A stretch of DNA of 64,000 nucleotides from Flavobacterium sp. LMO8 (GCF_009495755.1 NZ_WIBJ01000031.1:62001-126000); one strand, 5' to 3'; positions 8,928 to 19,088 are shown, numbered from the stretch's first letter. Made by a program: numbers and translations. The notes: generated by a model from the sequence alone, not told the origin.

Positions 8928-10094
8928 ATGACCCTACCAAAAGTAATTTTAAAATCAGGTAAAGAAAAATCTATTCAACGTCGCCACCCTTGGATTTTCA
9001 GCGGTGCGGTTTATGGCGTAAGTCGTGAAATAAACGATGGCGAAATGGTTGATGTAGTCGATTCGAAAAACAATCATTTAGGAACCGGATATTTCAGTGA
9101 TAAAGGAAGTATCGTAGTTCGTATTTTGACTTTCGGCGATGAAACTTTTTCTGAGAATTTTTGGGCATCCAAACTACAATCGGCTTGGTATTTACGTGCT
9201 CAAATATTGGATTTTGAAGTAACGAATGCATTTCGTGTGATTCACGGAGAAGGCGATGGAATTTCGGGATTAATTATTGATTATTACGATAAAAATTGGG
9301 TAATTCAAGCGCATTCCACTGGAGTTTTTCTTCAAATGAAGCAAATCGCTGAAGCTATAAAATCGAATTTTCCAGACTATTGCGAAACGATTTATTGCAA
9401 AAGTTCAGGAACTTTACCGAATACGGGAACTGATTATTTCTTATTCGGAAATAAAGCAGAAGCAGTTGCAAAAGAGAACAACATTTTGTTTTCAGTAAAT
9501 TGGGTAGAAGGACAAAAAACAGGGTTTTTCTTAGACCAACGCGAAAACCGTAAATTATTGGGCGAATTCTCAAAAGGCAAAAAAGTACTAAACACGTTTT
9601 GTTACACTGGCGGATTTTCTATTTATGCGATGAATGCTGGCGCAGAATTGGTTACTTCAGTAGATATTTCTCAAAAAGCTGTGGATTTGGCAGCCAGTAA
9701 TATGGAATTAAATTTTCCAAACGCTAACCACAAAGCCGTAGCTGACGATGTGTTCAACTTCATGAAAGAACACACGCAACAATATGATGTTATTGTGTTA
9801 GACCCGCCAGCTTTCGCGAAAAGTATCAAAAGCAAACACACCGCAACGCAAGCCTACAAACGTTTAAACATTGCAGGATTAAAAGCCTTAGCACCAAACG
9901 GAATTTTATTCACCTTCTCTTGTTCGCAAGTGATTGATGATGTTTTGTTTTACAACACTGTTGCAGCAGCAGCTATAGAAACGGGAAGAAATATCCGAGT
10001 ATTACATAAATTAGAACAAGGACCCGATCATCCAACGAATATTTACCACCCAGAAGGGCATTATTTGAAAGGATTGGTTTTGTTTGTGGAGTAG
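8928..10094 (+). CDS. class I rRNA large-subunit methyltransferase (RlmI/YccW-like)
   Basis: A 388-residue SAM-dependent RNA methyltransferase with an N-terminal PUA domain (about 1-75, RRHPWIFSGAV), an EEHEI-like middle domain and a Rossmann catalytic domain. The SAM motif is NTFCYTGGFSIYAMNAGA, the catalytic motif IV is DPPAFAKS, and FSCSQ holds the Cys of motif VI. E. coli RlmI makes m5C1962 in 23S rRNA; the same specificity here is inference from overall similarity. It stands alone on the plus strand between a repeat and the fumarase gene. Confidence 0.88.
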   Translation: MTLPKVILKSGKEKSIQRRHPWIFSGAVYGVSREINDGEMVDVVDSKNNHLGTGYFSDKGSIVVRILTFGDETFSENFWASKLQSAWYLRAQILDFEVTNAFRVIHGEGDGISGLIIDYYDKNWVIQAHSTGVFLQMKQIAEAIKSNFPDYCETIYCKSSGTLPNTGTDYFLFGNKAEAVAKENNILFSVNWVEGQKTGFFLDQRENRKLLGEFSKGKKVLNTFCYTGGFSIYAMNAGAELVTSVDISQKAVDLAASNMELNFPNANHKAVADDVFNFMKEHTQQYDVIVLDPPAFAKSIKSKHTATQAYKRLNIAGLKALAPNGILFTFSCSQVIDDVLFYNTVAAAAIETGRNIRVLHKLEQGPDHPTNIYHPEGHYLKGLVLFVE

Positions 10095-10145
10095 ATTTTG
10101 AGTGGGGAATTTTTAGTTTTTAGTAGTCAGTTAATTTTGGTTTTC

Positions 10146-10207
10146 TTGTCATCCTGAACTTGTTTCAGGATCTATATTGAGAAGCTGAAACAAGTTCAGC
10201 TTGACAA
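10146..10207. repeat. dispersed inverted repeat TTGTCATCCTGAACTTGTTT type
   Basis: The left arm at 10146-10173 begins TTGTC and carries CTGAACTTGTTTCAG; the right arm at 10183-10207 is its approximate complement (CTGAAACAAGTTCAG, ending TTGACAA). The left-arm wording is a very common dispersed sequence in Bacteroidota genomes as I recall them. It lies between two convergent genes and encodes nothing. Confidence 0.75.
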
Positions 10208-10210
10208 ATT

Positions 10211-10248
10211 TAAATAAAAAACCTGCAAGTCTTTCAACTCACAGGTTT
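10211..10248 (-). terminator. terminator of the fumarase gene
   Basis: AAACCTG (10219-10225) pairs with CAGGTTT (10242-10248), with a further AGT/ACT pairing inside. An A-rich run at 10213-10220 gives the T tract on the minus strand. It is 29 nt past the fumarase stop. Confidence 0.7.
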
Positions 10249-10277
10249 GTCTATATTCTATTCTCTTTGTTCTAAGA

Positions 10278-11879
10278 CTAAAGATTCATAAAAAAATCAT
10301 TCCCTTTATCATCAGTTATAATAAACGCAGGGAAATCTTTCACGGTAATTTTACGAACGGCTTCCATGCCTAATTCTTCAAAATCAACTACTTCTACTGA
10401 TAAAATGTTTTCTTTTGCTAAAATAGCAGCAGGACCACCAATCGAACCTAAATAGAATCCACCATATTTGTTACAAGCGTTCATTACGTCTTTGCTTCGG
10501 TTTCCTTTAGCTAACATAATCATGCTACCGCCAGCGGCTTGGAATTCGTCTACATAAACATCCATTCTTCCTGCAGTGGTTGGTCCAAAACTTCCTGATG
10601 GCATTCCGTCTGGAGTTTTTGCTGGACCTGCGTAATATACAGGATGATTTTTGAAATACTCTGGCATTGGTTTTCCAGCATCTAACAATTCTTTTATTTT
10701 AGCATGAGCAATATCACGAGCTACAATTAAAGTTCCGTTTAATTTCAAACGCGTTTTAATTGGATATTTTGATAATTCTGATAAAATTTCAGCCATTGGT
10801 TTGTTCAAATCAACTTCTACCGCTGGCTCCAAATGAGGAGCAGTTGTTGGTAAAAACTGACCTGGATTAGTTTCTAATTGCTCTAAGAAAATACCATCTT
10901 TTGTGATTTTCCCTTTAATATTTCTATCTGCTGAACAAGAAACTCCCATTCCCACCGGACAAGAAGCTGCGTGACGTGGTAAACGAATGACACGAACATC
11001 ATGTGTTAAATATTTTCCGCCAAATTGCGCTCCAATTTGACTTTCTTGACAAATAATTTGTACTCTCTTTTCCCATTCTAAATCGCGAAACGCTTGACCC
11101 GACATATTTCCAGAAGTTGGTAAATTGTCATAATATCCTGCCGATGCTTTTTTTACGGCTGCTAAATTAGCTTCTGCCGAAGTTCCACCAATTACTAATG
11201 CTAAATGATAAGGCGGACAAGCCGCTGTTCCTAAATCTAAAATACGTTCGCGAACAAATTCTTCCATTGATTTGTCGTTCAACAACGATTTTGTTTTTTG
11301 ATATAAGAAGGTTTTGTTTGCCGAACCACCACCTTTTGTTAAAAATAAGAATTCATACGAATTTCCTTTTTTAGCATAAATATCAATTTGTGCCGGAAGA
11401 TTGGAACCTGAGTTTTTTTCTTCAAACATTGAAATCGGAACAATTTGCGAGTAACGAAGATTTTTATTTTGGTAGGTGTTAAAAATCCCTTTAGACAACC
11501 ATTCGCCATCATCAACACCGGTGTATACATTTTCACCTTTTTTAGCAACCACAATCGCAGTTCCAGTATCTTGGCAAGAAGGCAATTGACCTTCTACAGC
11601 CACCGCAGCATTTTGTAATAAATTATAGGCTACAAAGCGGTCGTTATCTGTTGCTTCTGGGTCTTCGATAATGTTTCTTAGTTTTTGTAAATGTGCCGAA
11701 CGCAACATAAACGAAACGTCGTCCATTGCTTCTTGTGCTAATAATTCTAATCCTTTTGGATCCACCACTAAGATTTCTCTATCGCCAAGCTGCTCTACTT
11801 TTACGTAATCAGAAGTTAATTTTTTGTAGGTTGTATCGTCTTTTAAAATTGGATACGGGTCTTGATATAAAAAGTCCAT
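10278..11879 (-). CDS. fumA: class I fumarate hydratase (Fe-S)
   Basis: A 533-residue fumarase of the oxygen-sensitive [4Fe-4S] class, combining both domains in one chain: N-terminal Fe_hydrolase (about 10-290) and C-terminal beta domain (about 320-530). It interconverts fumarate and malate in the citric acid cycle. Visible cluster-type cysteines are in PSCQDTG (Cys102), GTAACPPYH and [29 protein letters not shown] marks the C-terminal domain. It is monocistronic with its own terminator. fumB would be an equally valid symbol. Confidence 0.93.
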   Translation of the reverse strand: MDFLYQDPYPILKDDTTYKKLTSDYVKVEQLGDREILVVDPKGLELLAQEAMDDVSFMLRSAHLQKLRNIIEDPEATDNDRFVAYNLLQNAAVAVEGQLPSCQDTGTAIVVAKKGENVYTGVDDGEWLSKGIFNTYQNKNLRYSQIVPISMFEEKNSGSNLPAQIDIYAKKGNSYEFLFLTKGGGSANKTFLYQKTKSLLNDKSMEEFVRERILDLGTAACPPYHLALVIGGTSAEANLAAVKKASAGYYDNLPTSGNMSGQAFRDLEWEKRVQIICQESQIGAQFGGKYLTHDVRVIRLPRHAASCPVGMGVSCSADRNIKGKITKDGIFLEQLETNPGQFLPTTAPHLEPAVEVDLNKPMAEILSELSKYPIKTRLKLNGTLIVARDIAHAKIKELLDAGKPMPEYFKNHPVYYAGPAKTPDGMPSGSFGPTTAGRMDVYVDEFQAAGGSMIMLAKGNRSKDVMNACNKYGGFYLGSIGGPAAILAKENILSVEVVDFEELGMEAVRKITVKDFPAFIITDDKGNDFFMNL

Positions 11880-11925
11880 TTGTGTATGTTTTGAAAGGTA
11901 AAGTTACGGATTTTTGTTTTTCTAA

Positions 11926-11951
11926 CCTGCAAGGTTTTTAAAACTTTGAGG
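11926..11951. repeat. degenerate copy of the CCTGCAAGG palindrome
   Basis: CCTGCAAGGTTTTTAAAAC followed by TTTGAGG is a decayed version of the palindrome seen intact at 26530-26556. It lies 47 nt upstream of the fumarase start. Confidence 0.5.
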
Positions 11952-11953
11952 AA

Positions 11954-12157
11954 TTAATTTACAATATAAATTATTATCCCAACTATAATTAAAAACAAAA
12001 CGAAGCCTATTCTGGTATTCCAATTTTCATTCTTAATTTCAGTGAATGGTTTTTTTCCTGAATAACAAATCCATTTGGCCAGCATGCCAAGTCTTTTAAA
12101 AAAGAAGTACATGCCTTCTTGTCCTAAATTGATAATTATATCTTCAAAAAAACTCAT
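11954..12157 (-). CDS. small membrane protein, unknown
   Basis: A 67-residue protein with one clear transmembrane helix at the C-terminus (about 48-66, IGFVLFLIIVGIIIYIV) and an amphipathic aromatic stretch before it (YFFFKRLGMLAKWICYSG). No family was recognised. It starts 19 nt after the stop of the next upstream gene on the same strand and is probably cotranscribed with it. Codon usage resembles its neighbours. Confidence 0.6.
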   Translation of the reverse strand: MSFFEDIIINLGQEGMYFFFKRLGMLAKWICYSGKKPFTEIKNENWNTRIGFVLFLIIVGIIIYIVN

Positions 12158-12176
12158 TTATATTTAAACTAAAAAG

Positions 12177-12551
12177 TTATTTGCTTGCTTTGAAATAACA
12201 ATAAATTCCAGCAACAAAAATTAATAAACCAGCTAAAAATTGAAAAGAAACATCTTCATCTTCAAAGAGGAAAATATCTTGTGTATCATTTGTTATTAGT
12301 TTGATTTTATCTCCAACATTTATTGAGCAACGACCTTCTAACCTTTTACTTTGTTTTTTTTCGTTGAAGTAAAAAGTAAAATAAGCTTTAGAAATTTTAG
12401 AAGATTCGCTACACGAAATAGGCACTGAGACAACACTAACAGTAATTTTGTTTCCAGAATTTAATATATTGTATTCTTGAAATGTTCTGTAAAATGAAAC
12501 AAAACTGATTATAATCAGTAATATCGAAGCATATTTAAGCATTTTATTCAT
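12177..12551 (-). CDS. small two-helix membrane protein (DUF3592-like topology)
   Basis: A 124-residue protein with transmembrane helices at both ends (about 5-22 and 104-121) and a roughly 80-residue beta-rich domain between them (VSVVSVPISCSESS, AYFTFYFNE, NVGDKIKLI). This layout resembles DUF3592 proteins, which have no known function; the assignment rests on topology only. It starts 3 nt after the stop of the SpmA/SpmB-type gene, so the three genes from 13994 to 11954 probably form one transcript. Confidence 0.65.
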   Translation of the reverse strand: MNKMLKYASILLIIISFVSFYRTFQEYNILNSGNKITVSVVSVPISCSESSKISKAYFTFYFNEKKQSKRLEGRCSINVGDKIKLITNDTQDIFLFEDEDVSFQFLAGLLIFVAGIYCYFKASK

Positions 12552-12554
12552 CTC

Positions 12555-13994
12555 CTAAAAAAACCAACTCGCCACAAAAATTGCCGTAATCACACAGATT
12601 AAATCTACTAATAGCATCATGCCTAAAGTATAACGTGTGTTTTTCACGTTGATACTTCCAAAATAAACAGCAATTACATAGAAAGTCGTTTCTGCACTAC
12701 ATTGGAAAATACAACTCAATCTTCCCGTTAAGGAATCTGGTCCAAATTGCTTCATCGCATCAATCATAAACCCACGCGAACCACCTGAACTAAAAGGGCG
12801 CAACATCGCTACAGGAAGTGAATCGGTGATTTCTTTAGCAACACCAAGATGAGCAAATAAAAAGGAAATTCCGTTGGCTATGATTTCAAACAAACCACTG
12901 TTTCTAAACAACGAAATCGCTACTAACATTCCCATCACATAAGGAAAAATTGTCACTCCGGTTTTTAATCCGTTGTTGGCGCCGGTTACAAACGTGTCGA
13001 AAATAGTTGTTTTTTGTTCTACGAATTTCTTCTCTTGAATGAAGGAAAATATTAAAGTTCCGCCAATGATTAAGATTAATAACAATCCCGAAAGGTTAGA
13101 AGTAAAATAGTTTTTTCCAATTAAATCTAAACTGTTAACATAGAATAATAATCCCACAATCGCTCCGATTACTCCCATTAAAGCCGCTAATAACGAAGCG
13201 CTTTTGAAGTTTACTTTCTGTTTAATTCCTACTAAAACAAACGCAGCAATGGTTCCAATGAAAGAGGTAATAATACAAGGTAGCATTACATCGGCAGGAT
13301 TTGCAGCATGTTCAGCCGCTCGATAACCAATAATTGAGGTTGGAATTAAGGTTAAACCCGCAGCATGTAAACACATGAACATGATTTGGGCATCACTTGC
13401 TCTGTCTTTATCAGGATTTAATTCTTGTAAACTTTGCATAGCTTTCAAACCAAAAGGTGTTGCCGCAGAATCTAATCCTAAAAAGTTAGCAGAAAAGTTC
13501 AGTGTCATATAAGAAATCGATTCGTGGTTTTTAGGAATCGAAGGAAATACTTTTGCAAATAGCGGACTCAATTTTTTAGCCAATCTTTCAGAAGCACCAG
13601 AAATAATTAGCAATTCCATGATGCCACAGAAAAAGGATAAATACGCTATCAAAGGCAGAATTAAATCAAATAAACTGCTTTTGGTCATAGGTAATAATCC
13701 ATCTGCTTTTTGTTTTCCGCTGTAGATTTTTACGGTTTGTTTGTTATAGACGTATGTGGTGTCGGCATCGGCTTCGTTTCTATTTAAGACGTATCTTTTG
13801 TCTTCCGCTTTTTGCACACTATCTTGCACAAATTGAGGTACTTCTTTTAAATATTTTTCACCAATTAAAAGTGGTTCGCCTTGTTTGCCATTCAACACAT
13901 AATCAATAGAATAATATTGTGAAGAAAATAATCCAAAAACAATAAAAAAGATAGATGATATAAATATCACTAACCAAAATCTGCTTAAAACCAT
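12555..13994 (-). CDS. SpmA/SpmB-type nucleoside-recognition (gate) membrane protein
   Basis: A 479-residue polytopic membrane protein made of two gate domains in one chain. An N-terminal transmembrane helix and a soluble insert (about 25-105) are followed by an SpmA-like half (FFCGIMELLIISGASERLAK, LGLDSAATPFGLKAM). An SpmB-like half follows (GANNGLKTGVTIFPYVMGML, RPFSSGGSRGFMIDAM, FQCSAETTFYVIAVYFGS). In Bacillus, SpmA and SpmB are separate spore-maturation proteins; the fused form is common in Bacteroidota and its transported solute is unknown. It heads a short operon with two small membrane proteins. Confidence 0.85.
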   Translation of the reverse strand: MVLSRFWLVIFISSIFFIVFGLFSSQYYSIDYVLNGKQGEPLLIGEKYLKEVPQFVQDSVQKAEDKRYVLNRNEADADTTYVYNKQTVKIYSGKQKADGLLPMTKSSLFDLILPLIAYLSFFCGIMELLIISGASERLAKKLSPLFAKVFPSIPKNHESISYMTLNFSANFLGLDSAATPFGLKAMQSLQELNPDKDRASDAQIMFMCLHAAGLTLIPTSIIGYRAAEHAANPADVMLPCIITSFIGTIAAFVLVGIKQKVNFKSASLLAALMGVIGAIVGLLFYVNSLDLIGKNYFTSNLSGLLLILIIGGTLIFSFIQEKKFVEQKTTIFDTFVTGANNGLKTGVTIFPYVMGMLVAISLFRNSGLFEIIANGISFLFAHLGVAKEITDSLPVAMLRPFSSGGSRGFMIDAMKQFGPDSLTGRLSCIFQCSAETTFYVIAVYFGSINVKNTRYTLGMMLLVDLICVITAIFVASWFF

Positions 13995-14145
13995 AAATTT
14001 ATATTTTTCGTAAATGTAATATATCTTTAAGATTTAAAGAAAACTTATTTATGTTAACGATGTTTTTATTAGTTTAAAAATATTGATTTCCAATAAATTG
14101 CATAATGCTTTTTTTATTAATTTTTTTAAGATGGTGAAAAAATTA

Positions 14146-14153
14146 TATATTTG
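14146..14153 (+). promoter_or_regulatory. -7 box upstream of the subtilase gene
   Basis: TATATTTG exactly matches TAnnTTTG, 34 nt upstream of the chosen ATG. The partner -33 element is not clear in the very AT-rich sequence before it. Confidence 0.5.
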
Positions 14154-14187
14154 TTAAAATTTATTTAAAACTAATTTGCCCCAAAAA

Positions 14188-17145
14188 ATGAAAAAACAAC
14201 AATTATTTACATCATTGTTTTTGTTTTTTTACGTATTTACTTTTTCCCAAACAAAAGAAGATGCTGCAAAAATTACAAGAAACTATGAAGTGGAAAAAAT
14301 CCAACAAAAAATTACTTACTTCCAGAAGTTGGAAATAAAAGAAAGAGCTAAAGCTATAGAAGTAGCAAATAGAAATAATTGGCCAATAATTATAAAAGGT
14401 GATGATGGTTCTTTTCAAGAATTAATGGCATTAACACCAGACGGTTTTCCAATTTATTATGCTACGACAAATGTATTAGCCGCAAGATCTACAAGAACAA
14501 ATTATTTAAATTCTGGAGGAGGTTTAGGATTATCATTAGACGGACAAAATATGGTTGCTCGAGTTTGGGATGGTGGAACAGTAAGAAGAACCCATAATGG
14601 TTTTGGTAATCGAGTTACCACTGTTGATGATGTTTCAGGAACTGCCTATAGTAGTCATGCAACGCATGTAACGGGAACTATTTTAGCTTTACCTTGGAAT
14701 GGAACTTCATCTGGTGTTAAGGGAATGGCAACTTTAGCAACAGCTAGAACATTTAATTGGGACAATGATGAATCTGAAGCACTAGCAGAAACACTTGATG
14801 GGATGTTAATTTCAAACCATTCTTATGGAGTTCCTGTTGGAAGTGGTACTACAGTTTTACCAGCTTGGTTTATTGGGGCATATACTGACGCAGCAAGAAC
14901 TTGGGATGAAATTGCTTATACAGCACCTTACTATCTTCCAGTTATGTCAGCTGGAAATGATGGAAATAACAATAATAATCCAGCCCCAATTGCATCAGGA
15001 TACGATAAGCTAGTAGGAAATAAAACAGCAAAAAATGTTTTAATTATTGCAAATGCAACTGATGCTACAATAAATGCTGATGGTTCGTTATCTAGCGTTA
15101 CTATAAACGCTTCTAGTAGTCAAGGTCCAACTGATGATAGAAGAATTAAACCCGATATTGCAGGAAATGGTACTGGCGTATTATCAACATCTTCTACAAA
15201 CGACATTTCTACAGCTTCTCTTTCTGGAACATCAATGTCGGGACCGAATGTTGCAGGAACTTTATTATTAGTTCAAGAGCACCATAAAAATCTAACAACA
15301 AGTTTTATGAAATCTGCAACCTTAAGAGGTTTGGCTTGTCATACTGCTGATGATGCAGGAAATGCTGGGCCAGATGCTAAATTTGGTTGGGGCTTGTTAA
15401 ATGCAAAAAAAGCGGTAGAAACTATTACAGCCAATGGATTGACTTCTTGGGTATCTGAAGAAGAATTAGTACAAGGACAAACCTTTACAATGACAGTTAA
15501 ATCAAATGGAGGTGCTTCAAATCCTTTGATTGCTTCAATAACTTGGACTGATTTACCAGGAACGACTAATATTGGTACAACTGGAGATAATGACGCAACT
15601 CCAGTTTTGGTTAACGATTTAGATATTAGAGTAACTAAAGATGGAACAACTTATTACCCATGGAAATTACAATCAAGTCCTTCAGCATTAGCGGTAAGAA
15701 CAGGAGACAATAATGTTGATAATATTGAAGTGGTTAAAATTGACAATCCAACAGCAGGTGATTATGTAATTACCGTAACTCATAAAGGAACTTTAGTTAC
15801 AGGAGCGCAAAATTATTCTTTGATTGTTACCGGAATCACTTCAGATTTTGCACTAACTTCAAATTCTGATGATTTAATAGTATGTTCTAATCAAGATGCA
15901 GTTTATACATTTGATTACAAACAAACGGGAGTAATGACTACAACTTTCTCAGCTGTAGGACTACCATCTGGAGCAATGGCAAGTTTTAACCCTACTTCTT
16001 TAAGTAATGATGGAACAGTGACTATGACAATATCTGGCTTGGCGGCAGTTCAACCAGGCGCATATACGATTGGAATATCAGGTTCTAATGGTGTAGAAAT
16101 GGAAACGAGATTAAAACAATTAAGAGTTTATTCTGCTACTTTCCAACCTACGACTTTAACAACTCCTACTAACGGACAAGACACAGTAGCTACCACTGCT
16201 TTCTTTAATTGGAATACAGATGTAAATGCAGAATCGTATAATTTACAAGTTTCAACTCAATCTAATTTCTCATCGTTATTTGCCAATATTAATACGGATG
16301 ATGGAAGTCATTTATTAACTGGTTTAGCATCAGAAACAACGTATTATTGGAGAGTTATTCCTTCAAACAGATGTGGTAGTGCAATTGTTTCTTCAGCAAC
16401 AGTAAATAATTTTAGAACTGGTATCGTAAATTGTGGAAATACTTTTACAGCAACAGATTTTTCCAATGCATCTATTGGAGCTACCGCGAACAGTATTGCC
16501 TCTGTTCCTATTCAAGTAACAGGTGGTTTGACTATTGGGGATATCAACGTGTCAATTGATATTACACATACTTATATTCAAGATATGAAGTACTATTTAG
16601 AAGGGCCAGCATCTATAGGTAGTCCAATTATTACTTTATTTGACGAGCCTTGTGGAGATAATGACGATGTTAATTGTACTTTAGATGATGAAGGAGTTCC
16701 TTTTACTTGTGGTTCATCTGCACCTTCTATAACAGGTACTGTTAAACCTACAGGTTACTTGACAGATTTAAATAATTTACCAGCAGATGGGACATGGATT
16801 TTACGTGTAGTTGATGCTTACAATGGGGATGGAGGTAGTATTAATGCGGTAACCTTATCTGTTTGTAATATTGAACAATCATTAAGCACACCAAGTACTA
16901 TATTATCAGAAATTAAAGTATATCCAAATCCAACAAAAGGAATTTTAAATATTGATTTAGCAAGTAATACTTTTGGGGAATCTTCTTTTGTAATTTATGA
17001 TGTTCAAGGAAGACAAGTTATTAGTAAAAAGTCTTCTAATACTATTGAAACATTAAACGTTGAAAATCTTTCGGAAGGAATTTATATGCTAACTATTGAA
17101 AATGATTTAGGAAAAACTACTAGAAAAGTAGTGATTAATAAATAA
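14188..17145 (+). CDS. secreted subtilisin-like serine protease with T9SS sorting tail
   Basis: A 985-residue S8 peptidase exported by the type IX system. A Sec signal peptide (about 1-21, ending TFSQ) is followed by a propeptide-like region. The S8 domain has catalytic Asp128 (VWDGG), His157 (SSHATHVTGT) and Ser349 (GTSMSGP). Next come an S8-associated CUB-like region, an Fn3-like region (about 640-740) and a proprotein-convertase P-type domain (about 755-890). A type A sorting domain (KVYPNPTKGILNIDL, then GIYMLTIEN and KVVINK) ends the protein. I chose ATG 14188 over an in-frame TTG at 14176 because it directly starts the signal peptide. The first 100 residues are lysine-rich. It probably degrades protein outside the cell. 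Confidence 0.93.
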   Translation: MKKQQLFTSLFLFFYVFTFSQTKEDAAKITRNYEVEKIQQKITYFQKLEIKERAKAIEVANRNNWPIIIKGDDGSFQELMALTPDGFPIYYATTNVLAARSTRTNYLNSGGGLGLSLDGQNMVARVWDGGTVRRTHNGFGNRVTTVDDVSGTAYSSHATHVTGTILALPWNGTSSGVKGMATLATARTFNWDNDESEALAETLDGMLISNHSYGVPVGSGTTVLPAWFIGAYTDAARTWDEIAYTAPYYLPVMSAGNDGNNNNNPAPIASGYDKLVGNKTAKNVLIIANATDATINADGSLSSVTINASSSQGPTDDRRIKPDIAGNGTGVLSTSSTNDISTASLSGTSMSGPNVAGTLLLVQEHHKNLTTSFMKSATLRGLACHTADDAGNAGPDAKFGWGLLNAKKAVETITANGLTSWVSEEELVQGQTFTMTVKSNGGASNPLIASITWTDLPGTTNIGTTGDNDATPVLVNDLDIRVTKDGTTYYPWKLQSSPSALAVRTGDNNVDNIEVVKIDNPTAGDYVITVTHKGTLVTGAQNYSLIVTGITSDFALTSNSDDLIVCSNQDAVYTFDYKQTGVMTTTFSAVGLPSGAMASFNPTSLSNDGTVTMTISGLAAVQPGAYTIGISGSNGVEMETRLKQLRVYSATFQPTTLTTPTNGQDTVATTAFFNWNTDVNAESYNLQVSTQSNFSSLFANINTDDGSHLLTGLASETTYYWRVIPSNRCGSAIVSSATVNNFRTGIVNCGNTFTATDFSNASIGATANSIASVPIQVTGGLTIGDINVSIDITHTYIQDMKYYLEGPASIGSPIITLFDEPCGDNDDVNCTLDDEGVPFTCGSSAPSITGTVKPTGYLTDLNNLPADGTWILRVVDAYNGDGGSINAVTLSVCNIEQSLSTPSTILSEIKVYPNPTKGILNIDLASNTFGESSFVIYDVQGRQVISKKSSNTIETLNVENLSEGIYMLTIENDLGKTTRKVVINK

Positions 17146-17163
17146 TTTATTTAGAGTTAAATG

Positions 17164-17192
17164 AAAAGGGAGCTTGGTAGCTCCCTTTTTTT
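17164..17192 (+). terminator. strong terminator of the subtilase gene
   Basis: AAAAGGGAGC (17164-17173) pairs with GCTCCCTTTT around a 6-nt loop, followed by a T run to 17192. It overlaps the 3' end of the convergent exonuclease gene. Confidence 0.9.
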
Positions 17193-17904
17193 ATACATGT
17201 GTAATTTCATCTTCAATCAACAAATCCTCTCTTCTTAGTCGTAGAAAAATTTGGGCTACTGCTATAACATCCTTTTCGCAGTAGGTAATAATTCTGTCGA
17301 TATCGTTTTCTACATAAAAAACGTGTGCTACTTCACTACCGTCGATATCATCTTTTGGAGATGGAATTCCTAATACTTTTGTAAGTAATTTTAAAGAAGT
17401 AAAATGTTTATAATCGCCAAATTTCCATAATTCTAAAGTATCAAGATGTGCTACTTCCCATGGTTTTTTGCCGAATAAATTGAGTTTGTTTGGCAAAGCA
17501 ATTCCGTTGATAATCATACGTCGAGCAATAAACGGAATATCAAATTCTTTAGCATTATGGCCACATAAAATGTGCTGTGCTCCGTTAAAATGTGTATTTA
17601 GTAAATTTGAAAAATCGTTTAAAATTTTCTTTTCTTCTCCCCAAAAACTGGTTACGCGAAAGTTTCTAATATCACCTTTATTTACAAAGTAACCCACAGA
17701 AATAGTGATGATTTTTCCAAATTCAGCCCAAATTCCGGCTCTTTCGTAAAAATCTTCTGCCGAAACTTCATCTTTGCGTTGGTATTGCGTTTTGTGTTCC
17801 CACAAATAGCGCGTTTCTTCATCTAAAATACCATAATTTTGGTGTTCTGGAACAGTTTCAATGTCTAAAAACAGAATGTTGTTTAAGTTAATTTTCTCAA
17901 TCAT
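17191..17904 (-). CDS. predicted 3'-5' exonuclease, PolB-like (DEDD)
   Basis: A 237-residue protein of the family of stand-alone PolB-type 3'-5' exonuclease domains. Exo I is FLDIETVPE (Asp14, Glu16), Exo II lies in CGHNAKEFDIPFIARR, and Exo III is YCEKDVIAVAQ, together giving a complete DEDDy metal-binding set. It should trim DNA or RNA 3' ends using two metal ions, but the biological substrate is unknown. It is convergent with the subtilase gene and follows the serine hydrolase gene by 17 nt. Confidence 0.85.
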   Translation of the reverse strand: MIEKINLNNILFLDIETVPEHQNYGILDEETRYLWEHKTQYQRKDEVSAEDFYERAGIWAEFGKIITISVGYFVNKGDIRNFRVTSFWGEEKKILNDFSNLLNTHFNGAQHILCGHNAKEFDIPFIARRMIINGIALPNKLNLFGKKPWEVAHLDTLELWKFGDYKHFTSLKLLTKVLGIPSPKDDIDGSEVAHVFYVENDIDRIITYCEKDVIAVAQIFLRLRREDLLIEDEITHV

Positions 17905-17921
17905 TTTTGTATGGTTTATAG

Positions 17922-19088
17922 TTAAATTTTAGTTTTTCTTTTTGCTATCATGTTGTAGGCTCCCTCCACATAAACATATAAATCATTACTATGTGGGTCT
18001 TCTTTTGTTTGTTTCCCTTTTATATGTCCTAATCGCACAATGATTAATTCATCTTCTGGAATTACAATTACAAATTGCCCTAAATGACCTCGCATATAGT
18101 ATAATTTTTTGCCTTTAATTTCGTGCATCCACCATCCATATCCATATTCTGGACTGTTTTCAAAACGAGGTGTAACACATTTTTTCACGAAAGCACTATC
18201 TAATAATTCTTTTCCATTCCATTTTCCATCGTTTAAATATAATTTTCCAAAGCGCGCAAAATCTCTTGCATTGCTAGCGATACAACAATATGCTTTTTCA
18301 ATTCCGTCTGGCTCTTCGTCAAGTTGCCAAAGCGCTTCATTTTCGGCTCCCATAGGTTGCCAAAAGTGATTTGAAACATAATCAGATAAATGTTCTCCCG
18401 TTGCTTTTTCAATACACATCGCTAATAATTGAGTAGCACCACTTAAATATTTGAATGATTGTCCTGGTTTTTCTTTAATGTCTAAACCTAAAATAATGCC
18501 TTTTAAATCATCATCAAAATAAGCACGGGTTACAATTGAAAACGGGCTATAATATTTTTCATCCCAACTCAACCCAGATGCCATAGAAGATAAATCACCA
18601 ACGGTTACGTCTTTTGCAAATTTGCCATTAAGTTCTGGAAAAAAATCGGTTACTTTTTGGTCTAGACTTTTGATTTTTCCTTCCATTATTGCTTTTCCCA
18701 TTGCTATTGTTACTACACTTTTAGCTATTGAAAAAGAGTTAGATTTCGAATTTTTATCAAATCCGTCAAAATAACTTTCGTGCCAAATACTATCATTTTT
18801 AATGATGAGATAAGCAATAGTTTGAAGTTCTTTGTGGTTTTTAGTCAATTCTTTAGTAGCTGGAACTGAGTTATAATCGGAAGCAATTGCCCAGGGTTGT
18901 GCATTTCCTTTTTTAATTTCTCTATTTGGAAATTCTTTATAATCTTCTAAAAATGCGGTTGTGTAACCCTTGAAATAAATAGTTCTTACAGCACGTAACA
19001 GATAATCTACATCAAAAATGTACATTAAAATAATGATACTTGCCAAAACAATAGCAAACCACTTGAAGAATTTTAAAAGAAATTTCAT
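17922..19088 (-). CDS. serine hydrolase, beta-lactamase/esterase family (class C-like)
   Basis: A 388-residue protein with an N-terminal transmembrane anchor (about 8-25) and a penicillin-recognising fold. The nucleophile motif is SIAK (Ser120, Lys123). GYGWWMHEIKGKKLYYMRGH carries the C-terminal region that replaces the classical KTG motif. The family includes 6-aminohexanoate-dimer hydrolases, esterases and D-aminopeptidases, and true beta-lactamase activity is not implied. The domain should face the periplasm. Cotranscription with the downstream exonuclease is likely from the 17-nt gap. Confidence 0.85.
   Translation of the reverse strand: MKFLLKFFKWFAIVLASIIILMYIFDVDYLLRAVRTIYFKGYTTAFLEDYKEFPNREIKKGNAQPWAIASDYNSVPATKELTKNHKELQTIAYLIIKNDSIWHESYFDGFDKNSKSNSFSIAKSVVTIAMGKAIMEGKIKSLDQKVTDFFPELNGKFAKDVTVGDLSSMASGLSWDEKYYSPFSIVTRAYFDDDLKGIILGLDIKEKPGQSFKYLSGATQLLAMCIEKATGEHLSDYVSNHFWQPMGAENEALWQLDEEPDGIEKAYCCIASNARDFARFGKLYLNDGKWNGKELLDSAFVKKCVTPRFENSPEYGYGWWMHEIKGKKLYYMRGHLGQFVIVIPEDELIIVRLGHIKGKQTKEDPHSNDLYVYVEGAYNMIAKRKTKI

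Noticed and set aside
17922..19088. true class C beta-lactamase
   Set aside because: The SxxK motif is present, but the classical KTG box is not seen and it has a membrane anchor like esterase-type relatives.
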